This document shows positions 9,190 through 20,221 of a stretch of 64,000 nucleotides of DNA, piece by piece. This DNA comes from DASZIT01 sp963819695 (GTDB lineage Bacteria > Actinomycetota > Acidimicrobiia > Acidimicrobiales > RAAP-2), in assembly GCA_963819695.1 (NCBI GenBank), contig CAWFXD010000002.1, positions 310,001 to 374,000 of the forward strand, read 5' to 3'. Under the pieces are notes generated by a model that had not been told where the DNA came from, searched no databases, and saw only the letters and a list, made by a program, of their open reading frames with translations. Numbering within the stretch: position 1 is the first letter of the stretch; the number at the start of each line of letters is the position of its first letter. The translations under genes were made by a program, and so were the position numbers.

Positions 9190-10671
9190 GTGACCTTGAG
9201 CGAGACCGTGGTACCCGTCCGACACGCCGACCGCTTCTTCATCGGTGGCGACTGGGTCGCCCCCTCGTCGAAGGCCACCTTCGAGGTGATCGACTCGAGC
9301 ACCGAACGGGTCTACTTCCGGGTCGCCGAAGCCCAGCCGGCCGACATGGACCGGGCGGTGGCGGCCGCCCGGCGCGCCTTCGACGCCGGGCCCTGGCCCA
9401 CCATGAGCCACGCCGATCGGGGAGTATTCCTCAAGGGCATCGCCGCCGGCCTCCGGGATCGGGCCGAGGACATCGGCCAGATCTGGCCTCGAGAGTCCGG
9501 CGCCCTCTACACCATGGCCCAGCGCGCCGCCGGCGGCATCGCCAGCACTTTCGACTACTACGCCGGCCTGGCCGACACCTTTCCCTTCGAGGAGTTGGCC
9601 CAGCCGACGATGGGTGAGTTCGGACTGCTGGTGCGGGAGCCGGTGGGCGTGGTGGGCGCCATCATCCCGTGGAACGCCCCGATCGGGCTCATCACCTACA
9701 AGCTCGCCCCCGCCCTCCTGGCCGGTTGCACGGTCGTGCTCAAGTGCTCGCCGGAGGCTCCGGGCGACGCCTATGTGGTGGCCGAGATCGCCGAGGCCAT
9801 CGGGCTCCCGCCCGGGGTGCTGAACGTCGTCACCGCCGACCGGGAGGTGTCCGAACTGCTGGTCCGTGACCCCCGGGTGGACAAGATCACCTTCACCGGT
9901 TCGACTGCCGCCGGCCGGCGGATCGCCTCGATCTGCGGTGAGCGGATCGCCCGGTGCACGCTCGAGTTGGGTGGCAAGTCGGCAGCCTTGATCCTCGACG
10001 ACATGGACCTCGATGTGGCCGCCGCCACCCTGGCTCGTGCGGAATGCTCCCTCTCCGGGCAGGTCTGCTCGTCGCTGACCCGGATCGTCGTCACCCGTCA
10101 GCGCCACGACGAGCTGGTGGACGCGCTGGCGAGTGCATTCTCTCAAGTCCGGGTCGGCGACCCCTTTGACCCGGCCACCCAGATGGGTCCGCTCGTCTCC
10201 GGCGGGCAACGCGACCGGGTTCTGGGCTATATCGCTCAAGGCGTGGAGCAGGGCGCCATCCTGGCGACCGGCGGCGGACGTCCCAAGGACCTCGATCGCG
10301 GTTACTACGTCGAGCCGACGGTTTTCGCCAACGTGGACAACTCCTCCACCATCGCCCAGGAGGAGATCTTCGGCCCGGTGCTGGCGGTGATCCCGGCTGA
10401 CAATGAGGATCACGTCGTGGCCATCGCCAATGACACCATCTACGGGCTCAACGCGTCGGTCTTCACCCCCGACGTGGATCGGGCCCGCCAGGTTTCACGG
10501 CAGTTACGGTCCGGCACGGTAGGCCACAACGCCTTTCGCACCGACTTCGGCATCGCCTTTGGTGGCTTCAAGCAATCCGGCATCGGACGAGAGGGCGGGA
10601 CCGAAGGTCTGCTGCCGTTCCTCGAGACCAAGACGGTGATTCTGGACGGCGTCCCCCGCGAGTATCGCTGA
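9190..10671 (+). CDS. Aldehyde dehydrogenase (NAD(P)+)
   Basis: Intact aldehyde dehydrogenase of about 493 residues. GTG 9190 is preferred over ATG 9163 because GAGGAGAG precedes it at proper spacing. VGVVGAIIPWNAP is the Rossmann entry, FTGSTAAG the NAD-binding loop, LELGGKS holds the general-base Glu, and SGQVCSS the nucleophilic Cys. EEIFGPVL and the C-terminal KQSGIGREGG are conserved. It probably oxidises aldehydes from the alcohol dehydrogenase pathway to acids. It is followed 52 bases later by an LLM oxidoreductase in the same direction. Confidence 0.92.
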   Translation: MTLSETVVPVRHADRFFIGGDWVAPSSKATFEVIDSSTERVYFRVAEAQPADMDRAVAAARRAFDAGPWPTMSHADRGVFLKGIAAGLRDRAEDIGQIWPRESGALYTMAQRAAGGIASTFDYYAGLADTFPFEELAQPTMGEFGLLVREPVGVVGAIIPWNAPIGLITYKLAPALLAGCTVVLKCSPEAPGDAYVVAEIAEAIGLPPGVLNVVTADREVSELLVRDPRVDKITFTGSTAAGRRIASICGERIARCTLELGGKSAALILDDMDLDVAAATLARAECSLSGQVCSSLTRIVVTRQRHDELVDALASAFSQVRVGDPFDPATQMGPLVSGGQRDRVLGYIAQGVEQGAILATGGGRPKDLDRGYYVEPTVFANVDNSSTIAQEEIFGPVLAVIPADNEDHVVAIANDTIYGLNASVFTPDVDRARQVSRQLRSGTVGHNAFRTDFGIAFGGFKQSGIGREGGTEGLLPFLETKTVILDGVPREYR

Positions 10672-10723
10672 ATCGGGCCAGGACGGACCGTAGGTCTCGG
10701 GTGGCCGGGATTAGGCTCCCGTC

Positions 10724-11695
10724 ATGCTGTTCGGCCTTCGCTTCGACTTTCGCAACCCTGACGTTGCCGGCACCGACATGGCCGACCGCTATGCCGCTGC
10801 CCTCGACATGGCCGAGTGGGCCGATGGCTTGGGCTGCGTGAATATTGCGGTATCCGAGCACCACGGATCACCGGACGGCTACCTACCGAGCCCCATCCCG
10901 ATGCTGGCGGCGATGGCGGCCCGCACCCAGAGTGTCCGGTTCATGATCGCCGCGTTGATCGCCCCCTTCCACGATCCGTTGCGCCTGGCTGAGGACATGA
11001 TCGTGCTCGACATCTTGAGCAAGGGGCGCGTCGACCTCATCGTCGCCGGTGGCTATGTGCACGAGGAGTTCGCCATGTTCGACGTGCCCATGAACGAGCG
11101 GGGCAAACGGGTGACCGAGGCGGTGACCGTGCTCAAGGCGGCCTTTTCCGGTGAGCCGTTCGAGTACCGAGGCCGCGTCGTGCACCTCACGCCGGCGCCC
11201 TTCCGGCCCGGCGGCCCGTCCGTCTCGCTCGGCGGAAGCAGCCAACCCGCCGCCGAGCGGGCGGCCCGCATCGCTGACGGGTTCATCCCGTCCAAGCCGG
11301 AGGTGTGGACGTTCTACCGTGACGAGGTGCAGAGACTCGGCCGGCCCGATCCCGGTCCCTGCCCGACCGGTGAGAACCAGGTGGTGGCCCTGGCCGAGGA
11401 TCCGGAAGAGGGCTGGGAGCGGATGTCGCCGTTCTTCCTCCACGAGACCAATGCCTACGGCCGGTGGCAGGCCCAAGACGATGTCGCCAGCCCCTATCGC
11501 AGCGTTGCCGACGCCGACGAGTTGCGGGCCACCGGCAACTACCGGGTTCTGACTCCGGAGCAGTTGGTGGAGGAGCAGAAGGGCTCACCGTTTCCCTTCG
11601 TGTTCCTCCATCCGATGTGCGGGGGGATGCCACTCGAATTGGCCTGGTCGAGCCTTCGGCTGTTCGAGAATGAAGTGCTGCCGGCCTTCACCTAA
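10724..11695 (+). CDS. LLM-class flavin-dependent oxidoreductase
   Basis: Luciferase-like monooxygenase-family protein of 323 residues, intact, starting MLFGLRFDFRNPD. VSEHHGSPDGYLPSPIPMLA near residue 45 is the hallmark of the luciferase-like group. LDILSKGRVDLIVAGGY gives the cofactor loop. LGGSSQPAAERAARIADGF is the second signature. It differs clearly from the LLM proteins at 7564, 18865 and 54217, so it is not a recent duplicate. Possible role: oxygen insertion or F420-dependent hydride transfer on the degraded substrate. Its position 52 bases after the aldehyde dehydrogenase suggests co-transcription. Confidence 0.88.
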   Translation: MLFGLRFDFRNPDVAGTDMADRYAAALDMAEWADGLGCVNIAVSEHHGSPDGYLPSPIPMLAAMAARTQSVRFMIAALIAPFHDPLRLAEDMIVLDILSKGRVDLIVAGGYVHEEFAMFDVPMNERGKRVTEAVTVLKAAFSGEPFEYRGRVVHLTPAPFRPGGPSVSLGGSSQPAAERAARIADGFIPSKPEVWTFYRDEVQRLGRPDPGPCPTGENQVVALAEDPEEGWERMSPFFLHETNAYGRWQAQDDVASPYRSVADADELRATGNYRVLTPEQLVEEQKGSPFPFVFLHPMCGGMPLELAWSSLRLFENEVLPAFT

Positions 11696-12079
11696 CCGGG
11701 CGACTCTCGGGAACCGCCCTCGCTGCTGCCCCCAACAGACCGGATTCGCCGTGCAGAGCCCTCTTCTGGCGGCCAGGTGAGGGCAGATGGTGCGATTTCG
11801 ATCGACTCTGTACCGGTCGGACGAAAACGGAAGTCGGTTGACGGCCGACGGCAACCCCGGCCGAGTGGCTCTGCGCCGCCGCTACCTGGGGTTTCACGGC
11901 AGTTTGGGCGACGCCGGCCGGCCGCCGGGCGGCCCTGAGAATGTGGTCGACATCGGACAGAATCTCGTATACGCTCATCGCAATCTCACCGGGGGCCTGA
12001 GCGGAAGTCACATACTTACAAAAAGAGAACACCACTTGGGTGAGTGCCGGGATTAGGAGAGTCGATGAGGGGGGAACCA
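11696..12079. other. Intergenic region upstream of the first Liv transporter
   Basis: About 384 bases with no convincing gene. The last third is less GC-rich and contains TCGACA/TATACG-like hexamers near 11950-11975 and an AT-rich stretch at 12010-12030, plausible places for the promoter of the substrate-binding protein gene. No terminator or large palindrome was seen. Confidence 0.4.
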
Positions 12080-13363
12080 ATGAAGCACAAGGTTCGAGTT
12101 GGTGCGGGCGTCCTCTTGACGGTGCTTCTCGTGGCCACTGCCGCGTGCTCGAACTCGAGTTCGAGCTCGACGACCACCACCGGTGCCGGGCAGACGAGTG
12201 GGGGACCGGTTCGAGGCTTGACCGGCAACACCCTCACCGTCGGCGGCATCTGGTCGACGGCGAACTTCCCCGGTGCCGAGGTCGGCGCCGAAGCGTATTT
12301 CGCCCAGATCAACCAGACCAACTACCTGAACGGGATCAAGATCAAGTTCGCCGGTTTCGTGAATGACAATCAGGACCCGGCCACCGCACTGAGCGGAGTT
12401 CGCCAGCTGGTCAACCAGGACAATGTCTTCGCCATCGTCCCCGACCTCTCGGCGGTGAACCCGGGCACCTACCTGGCGTCCCAGAAGATCCTCTACGTGG
12501 GTGGCGGGTTCGATTTCAGCTACTGCTCGCCCACCGTCACCACCAGCCTGTGGGGATACGCGTTCGCCGGCTGCCTGGTGCCCTCCAACCCACCGGTCGT
12601 CCCTGATACGTACGGTCAGTACTACAACTACGTGAAGACGAAGACCGGGAGCGCGAACCCGACCATGGCCATCTTCTCCAATGACAATGCGTCCGGGTCC
12701 AACTCGGTCAAGTTGTCGACGGTATCGGCCAAGGGCGCCGGCTTCAAGGTCGTCTACAACAAGGCCGACGTGCCCATCACGGCCAGCGATTACACCCCGT
12801 ATGTCCAGCAGATGCTCACCTCCAACAACGGCAAGGCGCCGCAGGCCATCGCCTGCCAGCTGACGGAACAGTGCATCCCGATGTGGACCGCGCTCAAGAA
12901 TGCCGGGTACACCGGCTCCTACTGGACTCCGCTCGGCTCCATCGCCCAACTCGATTCGCTCTTCGGTGGGACGGTGACCATCTCCACGTTCAACAGCGCG
13001 CCCAGCGCGGCGCTGACGACGATGCAGAATGCCATGAACGCCATCACGCCGGGAACCCAGCTGACCGGGTATTCCAACGTCCAGGCGTACTTTGGCGCCG
13101 CCATGTTCGTCACCGCCGTGCACACCGTCCAGGCGAACAAGCAGGCCATCACCCCCGAGAATGTCCGCAAGGTGCTGTCCACCATCAAGTGGGGGATCCC
13201 CGGCCTGGTCGGGCCGGTCCAGTATCCGGCCTCATCGGTGGCCGGGACGCCGTACTGCACGGAATTCCTGGCCTATACCGGGGGGTCTACCCAGCAGGTG
13301 TACCCGTACTCCTGTGACTCCAAGACCTACAAGGTGACACCGCAGGCCGAGCAGGCCAGTTGA
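12080..13363 (+). CDS. Branched-chain-amino-acid-type ABC transporter substrate-binding lipoprotein
   Basis: Type I periplasmic-binding-fold lipoprotein (peripla_BP_6 group), intact, 427 residues. ATG 12080 follows a GGGGGG ribosome site. The signal peptide ends in a lipobox with lipid-modified C23 (LVATAAC), followed by a Ser/Thr linker. TVGGIWSTANFPGAEVGAEAYF opens the binding fold; ATALSGVRQLVNQDNVFAIV and the Cys-containing C-terminal strand fit the family. It should capture the substrate at the outer face of the membrane and hand it to the fused permease downstream. In actinobacterial degradation clusters these systems often import compounds other than amino acids, so the ligand is open. 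Confidence 0.9.
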   Translation: MKHKVRVGAGVLLTVLLVATAACSNSSSSSTTTTGAGQTSGGPVRGLTGNTLTVGGIWSTANFPGAEVGAEAYFAQINQTNYLNGIKIKFAGFVNDNQDPATALSGVRQLVNQDNVFAIVPDLSAVNPGTYLASQKILYVGGGFDFSYCSPTVTTSLWGYAFAGCLVPSNPPVVPDTYGQYYNYVKTKTGSANPTMAIFSNDNASGSNSVKLSTVSAKGAGFKVVYNKADVPITASDYTPYVQQMLTSNNGKAPQAIACQLTEQCIPMWTALKNAGYTGSYWTPLGSIAQLDSLFGGTVTISTFNSAPSAALTTMQNAMNAITPGTQLTGYSNVQAYFGAAMFVTAVHTVQANKQAITPENVRKVLSTIKWGIPGLVGPVQYPASSVAGTPYCTEFLAYTGGSTQQVYPYSCDSKTYKVTPQAEQAS

Positions 13364-13508
13364 GCGGGAGGTCGTCCGAGCGTCCCGGTCCCGCCGTCCG
13401 ACCTTCGCCGACGTCGGCCCGATCGCGGCCCCCAGGCGCGGAGACCGTGCCAGTGATCGCACGCCGGGGGTGGTGATGAGGCGCGGTCATTGGCGCGAGG
13501 CTGGCCTC

Positions 13509-14333
13509 ATGAGTGATGTGGAGGTGCGCCAGGTCCCGGCCGCGACCCCGTCTCCGGCCGATCCTCCGACCCTGGAGTTGACCGGCACCAGTGTCCGCTT
13601 CGGCGGGATCATGGCCGTCTCCGACATCAGCCTGCCAGGTTCCGGCTGGCCAGGTCTGCGGTCTGATCGGGCCCAACGGCGCCGGGAAGACGACCCTCTT
13701 CGACGTGGTGTCCGGAGTGCGGCGCCCGCAGGCCGGCCAGGTGCTACCTGGAGGGACGCGACATCAGTGGCGCCGACCCGGTGAAGCGCAGCCGCCTCGG
13801 GGTGCGCCGGACCTTCCAACGGGTCCAGACCTACGGCTGGCTGACGGTCGAGGACAATGTGCTGGCGGCCACCGAGTGGCACGGCGGCGGCGGGGGCGTC
13901 CTCGGGGACCTGGTGGGTTGGCGCGGCCGGCGTCGGAGGGAGCGCGAACGGCGGGTACTGGTCGACGCCGCCGTCGAGCGGTGCGGGCTGGAGACCGTGC
14001 GCACCGAGTTTGCCGGGTCCCTGCCCATCGGTACCGCTCGAATGGTCGAGTTCGCCCGGGCCACGGTCGAGCCGCCGACGCTGCTGCTCCTCGACGAGCC
14101 GGCTTCCGGCCTCCACAGCGAGGAGATCGAGCGCCTGGGCCAACTCATCCACGACGTCCGTCGCACCGCCGGTTGCGCGGTGCTCCTCGTCGAGCACAAC
14201 GCCGGATTCGTGATGTCCCACTGTGACCGGGTGGTGGTGCTCGACCTGGGCTCGATACTGGCCGACGGTACCCCGCACCGAGGTCCAGAACAACCCGGCC
14301 GTGCGCAGCGCCTATTTGGGCCACGTCGTCTGA
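13509..14333 (+). CDS. livG: Liv-type ABC transporter ATPase (LivG-like), frameshifted
   Basis: First ATPase of the transporter. The protein begins MSDVEVRQVPAATPSP at ATG 13509. The first domain reads LTGTSVRFGGIMAVSDISL, then Walker A GPNGAGKTTLF in another frame after an indel near 13635. A further indel near 13745 leads into RLGVRRTFQRVQTYGWLTV. Walker B is LLLLDEPASGL and the H-loop LLVEHN. A third indel near 14277 restores the expected end, NPAVRSAYLGHVV. The protein would be about 274 residues. It is followed 21 bases later by the permease gene. The ABC signature region is atypical (SLPIGTARMVEFARA), as in many LivG proteins. Confidence 0.82.
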
Positions 14334-14354
14334 GCGAGGGGAGGCAACCGGAAC

Positions 14355-16530
14355 ATGAACAAGTTGCTGAGCCTGGTGATCTCGGGCACCGTCACCGGCG
14401 GCATCTACTCGATCATCGCCTCCGGTCTGGTTCTCACGTACACCACGTCAGGCATCTTCAACTTCGCCCAGGGCGCCATCGCCTTCGCGGTGGCGTACTT
14501 CTACTACCAGCTCAATTCGGGCGGGATGCCCATCGTGCCGGCCGCCATCCTCTCGATCCTCGTCTTCGCCCCGCTCATGGGCTTCGCCCTCGACCGGTTG
14601 CTCCTTCGGCGCCTGGCCGAGGCCCCGGTCTACGCCCGGGTGGTCGGCACCATCGGCCTGCTGGTGGCCATTCCCAGCTTCATGCAGTGGGCCATCGTGA
14701 CCGTCGGCAACAACGTCTTCCATGCCGGGCTGGTCGGCAACAAGGCTAGTGACCAGGGCCTGCTCACCCCCGGGCTGGGGCCGACTCCCCCAAAGGTGTT
14801 CCACGTCATGCAGAACGTGGCCCTCACCTCGGACCAGTTGGCGGTGTTCGGCGCCGCCCTCGTCTCGGCCCTGGTGCTGTGGATCGTCCTTCGCCATACC
14901 CGGATCGGCCTGGAGATGCGGGCGGTGGTCGACCGCCGGCACCTGGCCGGTTTGAAGGGGGTCAGCGCCTCCAAGACGTCGGCGGTGGCCTGGGTGCTCA
15001 CCACCGTGCTGGCCGGGCTCGGCGGGATCCTGATCTCCCCGCTCTTCAGCCTCGATCCCATCATCTTCACCCTGGTGGTCCTCGGCTCCCTGGCTGCGGT
15101 GGTCCTCGGCGGGCTGCGCTCGATCCCCATCGCGGTGGTGGGCGGGGTGTTGCTCGGCGTGGTCCAGAACCTGGTGGCCGGCTACTCGACGGCCTATCCG
15201 GCGTTCATCGCCAACCTGCACGGCCTCTCCAGCGCGGTGCCGTACCTCCTGGTCATCCTGCTCGGGCTCATCGTCGGGCGCGACCGCTCCCGTCAGGCGG
15301 GGTCGATCGCCGAGGACCGGCCGCCGAGCGACCATCGGGCCGGCATGTCCCTCCCTCGTCGATGGTGGCCGTGGGTGACGTTCCTGTTCCTGCTCATCGG
15401 CTATTCCATCGCACTGGTTCCCCTCCGGGCTCCAGGCCAGCGGCACGGCCCAGACGGCCATCGCCCAAGGACTGGCCATCTCGATCATCCTGCTGTCCTT
15501 CATCGTGGTGACCGGCATGGGTGGGATGGTCAGCCTGGCCCAGGCCACCTTCGTGACCGCCGGCGGTTTCGCGGCCGGGTGGGCACTCAATCACAACTGG
15601 GGAATCAACCTCCCCCTCATCGCCTCGCACGGCCAGCTCAACTTCTTCTGGGCGGTGGTCATCGGCGCCCTCGTGGCCGCCGCCATCGGGGCACTGATCG
15701 CCTGGCCGGCGACCCGGCTCGGTGCCGTCTATCTGGCCATCTGGTCGCTGGCCGCCTGCCTCTTCTTCAGCCTGGTGCCGTTCGACACCCAGGCGATCGG
15801 GAACGGCCAGCCAGGGTGGACCATCCGGAGCCCGGCCGTCGACATCTTCGGTTGGCAGCTCAACTTCGCCAATCTCAACGATCAGATCCTGCTGTTCATC
15901 GCCGTCTTCGGGTTGATCACCGGCATCATCTGGCTGTTCACCCACTCGGCGACCGGTCGGGCCACCCTGGCCGTGCGCAGCTCGCCGACCGCCGCCATGG
16001 CGTCGGGCATCCGGGCCAACCGCAACCGGATCCTGGTCTTCGCCATCGGGGCGGGGATCGCCGGGATCGGCGGGGTGATGCTCAGCCTGTTCTCGTTCTC
16101 CGTCTCCAACTCGACGGCCCCGCCCCTGGTCGGGCTCACCTGGCTCGCCTTCGTCGTGGTCTTCGGAGTCCGACGGCCGGGTGGCGCCCTCCTCGCCGGG
16201 CTGGCGGTGGCGGGCGGCACCCCGCTGCTCAATCAGCTCACCAACTGGCTCCCGGGGCAGACGCTGCACACCCTGATCGCCTCGCCCTACTTCCTCCCCA
16301 TCCTCTTCGGCTTGGGGGCCATCTCCCTGGCCCAGGAGCCGGACGGCATCCTGGCCTTGACCGGAAGCCAGAGGCTGGCCAGGCGCCGCACCCGGGCCCG
16401 GGCCAAGGTGGAGGGGGCGGCCCCCCTCGCCGAGGCAGGCGTTCCGGCCCTGCCGCCTGAGGGCACCACCGGCGCTCCGGTCGGGACCGACGGGCTCGAA
16501 CCCGATGCCCCCCCGATCATCCTCCCCGTC
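14355..16530 (+). CDS. Fused Liv-type permease, LivH and LivM domains in one chain
   Basis: The LivH domain starts at ATG 14355 (MNKLLSLVISGTVTGGIYS) and shows the usual GLVLTYTTSGIFNFAQGA motif and about eight membrane segments. Without a stop codon the same frame crosses a short charged linker (near 15290-15350, with PPSDHRAG) into the LivM domain (WPWVTFLFLLIGYSIAL). One indel near 15419 then shifts the frame; LivM goes on through GMGGMVSLAQATFV and ends near 16370, followed by an Ala/Pro/Gly-rich tail that stays open into the second ATPase. LivH-LivM fusions occur in actinobacteria, and the second system in this window (49048-51040) has the same layout, so the fusion looks real rather than an artefact. 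Confidence 0.8.
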
Positions 16531-17441
16531 TCCCTGGACGCGACCCTCGCCGTCCAGAGGGTGGTGGCCGGCTACGACGACGCCGAGGTGCTCCACGGGG
16601 TCGGGCCTCGAGCTGCACGCCGGGGAGATCGTCGGCCTGCTCGGGGCCAACGGCGCCGGCAAGTCCTCGCTGTGCGCGGTGATCGCCGGTCTGCTGCAGC
16701 CGACCGAGGGTGTCGTCTACCTCGGCGGCGTCGATCTGACCAAGCATGCCGGCCTACCAACGGGCCCGCGCCGGTCTCCACCTGGTGCCCGAGGCCCGCG
16801 GCATCTTTCCCGGGCTGACCGTCGAGGAGAACCTGACGCTCGCCCTCCGCGACGACGGGGACCGCCAACGCGCCTATGCCCGCTTCCCGGTGCTGGCCGA
16901 GCGCCGTGCCCAGATGGCCGGCCTGCTCTCCGGTGGGGAGCAGCAGATGCTCGGACTCGCCCCGGCCCTGGCCAAGCCCCCCAAGGTCTTCGTGGCCGAC
17001 GAGCCGACCCTGGGACTGGCCCCGCTGGCCGCCCGGGAGGTGATCCGGGCCATCGTCGAGCTCCGGGACCAGGGGACCGCGGTGTTGCTGGTGGAGGAGA
17101 ACGCCGAGAACGCGGTGGCAGTGGCCGACCGGTTGATCTTCATGGAGCTCGGCTCCATCACCTGGGCAGGGCCGGCGAGCTCGCTCGACGTCGACCAGCT
17201 GTCCGCCATCTACCTGGGCGGATCAGCCGGCGTCGGTCGGGGCGGGGGAGGCCGGACCCGACTCCGCCACCGGCAACGGCGGGAAAGGCCCCCTGGATTC
17301 CCCGGAGGGGTCGACGCCGGGGCGGTGACCGTGGGACCGGCCGCTGGCCCACCGCCGGTAGGTGGCGATAGGATGGTTATGCATTTCCAAGAACAGCATT
17401 CTCGGGAGGATGCCATGCCCGGGTTGATGACCTCATCCTGA
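16531..17441 (+). CDS. livF: Second Liv-type ATPase (LivF-like), apparently fused to the permease
   Basis: Reads VQRVVAGYDDAEVLHGV in the same frame as the LivM tail, then, after an indel near 16605, AGEIVGLLGANGAGKSSL (Walker A). After another near 16745 it continues AGLHLVPEARGIFPGLTVEENL, the ABC signature LSGGEQQML, and Walker B KVFVADEPTLGLAPL. These are standard LivF marks. As sequenced the frame stops at 17439-17441, inside the next gene; one more indel in the GC-rich tail would end it at 17326-17328, which fits better. Either a true LivHMF fusion or an overlapping separate gene is possible, because no stop separates the LivM tail from the ATPase. Confidence 0.75.
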
Positions 17442-18712
17442 TCAGCGTCGACGACCACGTCATCGAGCCGCCTGACCTCTTCGTCGGCCACCTCGACGCC
17501 AAATACCAGGATCGTGCCCCCAAACTCAGCCGCAACGCCGAGGGCTCCGACGTGTGGACCTTCGGGAAGGTGGTCATGGAGACGGCCGCCCTCAATGCGG
17601 TGGCCGGCCGGCCCAAGGAGGAATACGGCCTCGAGCCGCAGAGCCTCGACGAGGTCCGACCCGGCTGCTACGACGTCCACGAGCGGGTGAAGGACATGGA
17701 TGCCGGCGGGGTCCTGGCCTCGATGAACTTCCCGTCGTTCCCCACCTTCACCGCCCGGGTCTTCGCCAGCGACGACGCCGACCTCTCGCGGGCCCTGGTG
17801 CGTGCCTACAACGACTGGCACATCGACGAGTGGTGCGGCGCCTACCCCGAGCGTTTCATCCCCATGGCCGTCCCGGTGATCTGGGATGTCGAGCAGACCG
17901 CGGCCGAGATCCGTCGGGTGGCGGCGAAGGGTTGCCACTCGCTCAGTTTCACCGAGAATCCGGCCGCCCTCGGGTACCCGAGCTTCCACGACGAGTACTG
18001 GGACCCGGTGTGGCGGGCTTGCTGCGACACCGGCACCGTCCTCTCCATCCACCTGGGCTCGTCCGGCCGGCTCTCCATCCCGGCCGTCGACTCCCCGCCT
18101 GACGTGATGATCACCCTGCAGCCCATGAACATCCAGTCGGCGGCGGCCGACCTGTTGTGGTCCCGGGTACTGAAGAACTTCCCCGACCTGCGGGTGGCGC
18201 TCTCCGAGGGCGGGACCGGGTGGATCCCCTACTTCCTCTCCCGGGTCGACCGGACGTTCGAGATGCACCGCGCCTGGACGCTGCAGGACTTCGGCGGTCG
18301 CCTCCCGAGCGACGTCTTCCGCCAGCACTTCCTGACCTGCTTCATCAGTGACCCGGTGGGCATCAAGCTGCGCGAGGACATCGGCATCGACAACATCGCC
18401 TGGGAGGCCGACTATCCGCACAGCGACTCGATGTGGCCGGAGGCGCCCGAGGAGCTGCAGGCGGAGTTCATCAAGAACGACGTCCCGGACGACCACGTCA
18501 GCAAGATGACCCACGAGAACGCCATGCGCTGGTATTCGTTCGACCCCTTCTCCCGCATCACCAGAGATGAGGCCACCGTCGGCGCCCTGCGACGTCGGGC
18601 CGCGGGTCACGACGTGTCCACCATGTCGAGGAGCACCCGGGTGCGGACCGCCGACGAGAAGCTGGAGGGCTACCGGAGGCGGGCCCGACAGGCGGTGGCC
18701 GCCGCCTCCTGA
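17415..18712 (+). CDS. Amidohydrolase 2 (ACMSD-like) family protein
   Basis: ATG 17415 follows GGGAGG at five bases, but one base is missing near 17424, after which DDLILISVDDHVIEPPDLF runs on in frame to the stop at 18712, about 432 residues. VDDHVIEPP is the typical N-terminal metal site of this family; SIHLGSSGR, LSEGGTGWIPYFLSRVD and WEADYPHSDSMWP supply the other metal and catalytic residues. It is a paralogue of the protein at 3547. Its first position in a long same-strand run ending near 25 kb suggests it acts in a CoA-dependent ring or side-chain degradation route. The chemistry is not determined. Confidence 0.87.
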
Positions 18713-18864
18713 GCCGGCCGGCCGAACGGTTCCCGGGTCAGACATCTCTGGCCTCACGCCGGGCGCCGGGTCACCCAGGGCGGTACCGGCATCGGGGACG
18801 AAGAACTGCAAACGACGATTGGCGCCGGCACTGAGGCGACCAGCAATGAAGAGGGAGGGTCTTG

Positions 18865-20221
18865 GTGACCATGGCAAAGCGGCAGATGTCCCTGGTGGGG
18901 TTCATGCAGGCGGGGAGCACGACCGTCTACGCCGGATCGTGGCGTCATCCCGCCACCGAACACGGGTTCCTGGACGCCAGCTACTACGCCAAGCTGGGCC
19001 GTACCCTCGAAGAGGGCTGCTTCGACATGATGTTCTTCGACGACCGCCTGGCCATGCCCGGGATCTATGGCGGATCGGTCGCCGACGCCGTCCGGCTCGG
19101 GGCCCGGCCGGTGAAGTTGGACCTGAGCATCGTGCTCGGCATCGTGGCCGGGGCCACCCAGCGGATCGGCCTCGGGGCCACCTACTCGACCACCTACTAC
19201 GCGCCCTTCCACGTCGCCCGCACCTTCGCCACCCTCGACCACCTGTCCGGCGGCCGGGCGGCGTGGAACATCGTCACCTCGGTCAACGACAGCGAGGCGC
19301 AGAACTACGGGTTCGATGAGGCCCTCGACCACGATGCCCGCTACGACCGGGCCGACGAGTTCCTCGAAGTGGTCACCGGACTCTGGGACTCCTGGGAGGA
19401 CGATGCCCTGATACTCGACCGGGCCGGCCGGGATCTTCGCCGACCCGGACAAGGTCCACCCGCTCGACTACCAGGGCAAGTGGTTCAGCGCCCGAGGACC
19501 GCTGACCGTGCCCCGCTCCCCCCAGGGCCGGCCGGTGCTGCTCCAGGCCGGGTCGTCGGGCCGGGGCCGCGACTTCGCCGCCCGCTGGGCCGAGCTGATC
19601 TTCACCGGCGACCCCGACCTGGAGATCGCCCGGGCGCACTACCAGGACCAGAAGGAGTCGATCGCCGCCGCCGGGCGGGACCCGGAGTCGGTCAAGATGC
19701 TGCCGATGGTGTACACCGTGGTCGGCGAGTCCCATGCCCACGCCGAGGAGCGCGAGGATCTCTTCCTCCACTCCCTGGTCGATCCGCACGCCTCGCTGAC
19801 CCTCCTCTCCGAGCTGATGAACTACGACTTCTCCGGTCTGGCCCTCGACGCCCCGATCACCGACGAGCTCATCGGGTCGGTGTCGGGCATCCGCGGCCTG
19901 GTGCAGAACCTGAAGAAGCACATCGGTGGGGACACCGTGACCCTCGCCGATCTGGCCGGCCACCGGGCCACCCTGCTCCAGGGCCCCCGCTTCGTCGGCA
20001 CCGGTCCCGAGGTGGCCGACCAGATGGAGCAGTGGATCGAGGCCGAGGCGTGCGACGGGTTCGTGGTGGCGGCCACCCACTCGCCCGGCGCCTACGAGGA
20101 TGTCGTGCGCCAGGTGGTGCCCGAGCTCCAACGCCGCGGTGTCTTCCGCGACCGCTACGTGGGCACCACCCTCCGCGAGAACCTCGGGCTCGCCCGGCCC
20201 GAGTGCGTCGCCCATGGGTGA
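18865..20221 (+). CDS. NtaA/SnaA/DszA-type flavin monooxygenase, one frameshift
   Basis: LLM flavin-dependent monooxygenase of the nitrilotriacetate-monooxygenase/DszA subgroup, about 450 residues. A GAGGGAGGG ribosome site at 18851-18859 favours GTG 18865; TTG 18862 and ATG 18871 are alternatives. GSWRHPATEHGFLDASYYAKLGRTLEEG, split over residues 20-50, and WNIVTSVNDSEAQNYG are subgroup marks. The frame changes near 19430 (between DDALILDRA and AGIFADPDKVHPLDYQG) and the rest is clean. These enzymes use FMNH2 from a separate reductase. The stop overlaps the next start by eight bases. Confidence 0.87.

Noticed and set aside
14448..15590. Minus-strand open frame of 380 residues across the permease
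   Set aside because: Its translation is charged, low in hydrophobic order and family-free, while the plus strand gives an unmistakable LivH/LivM permease.
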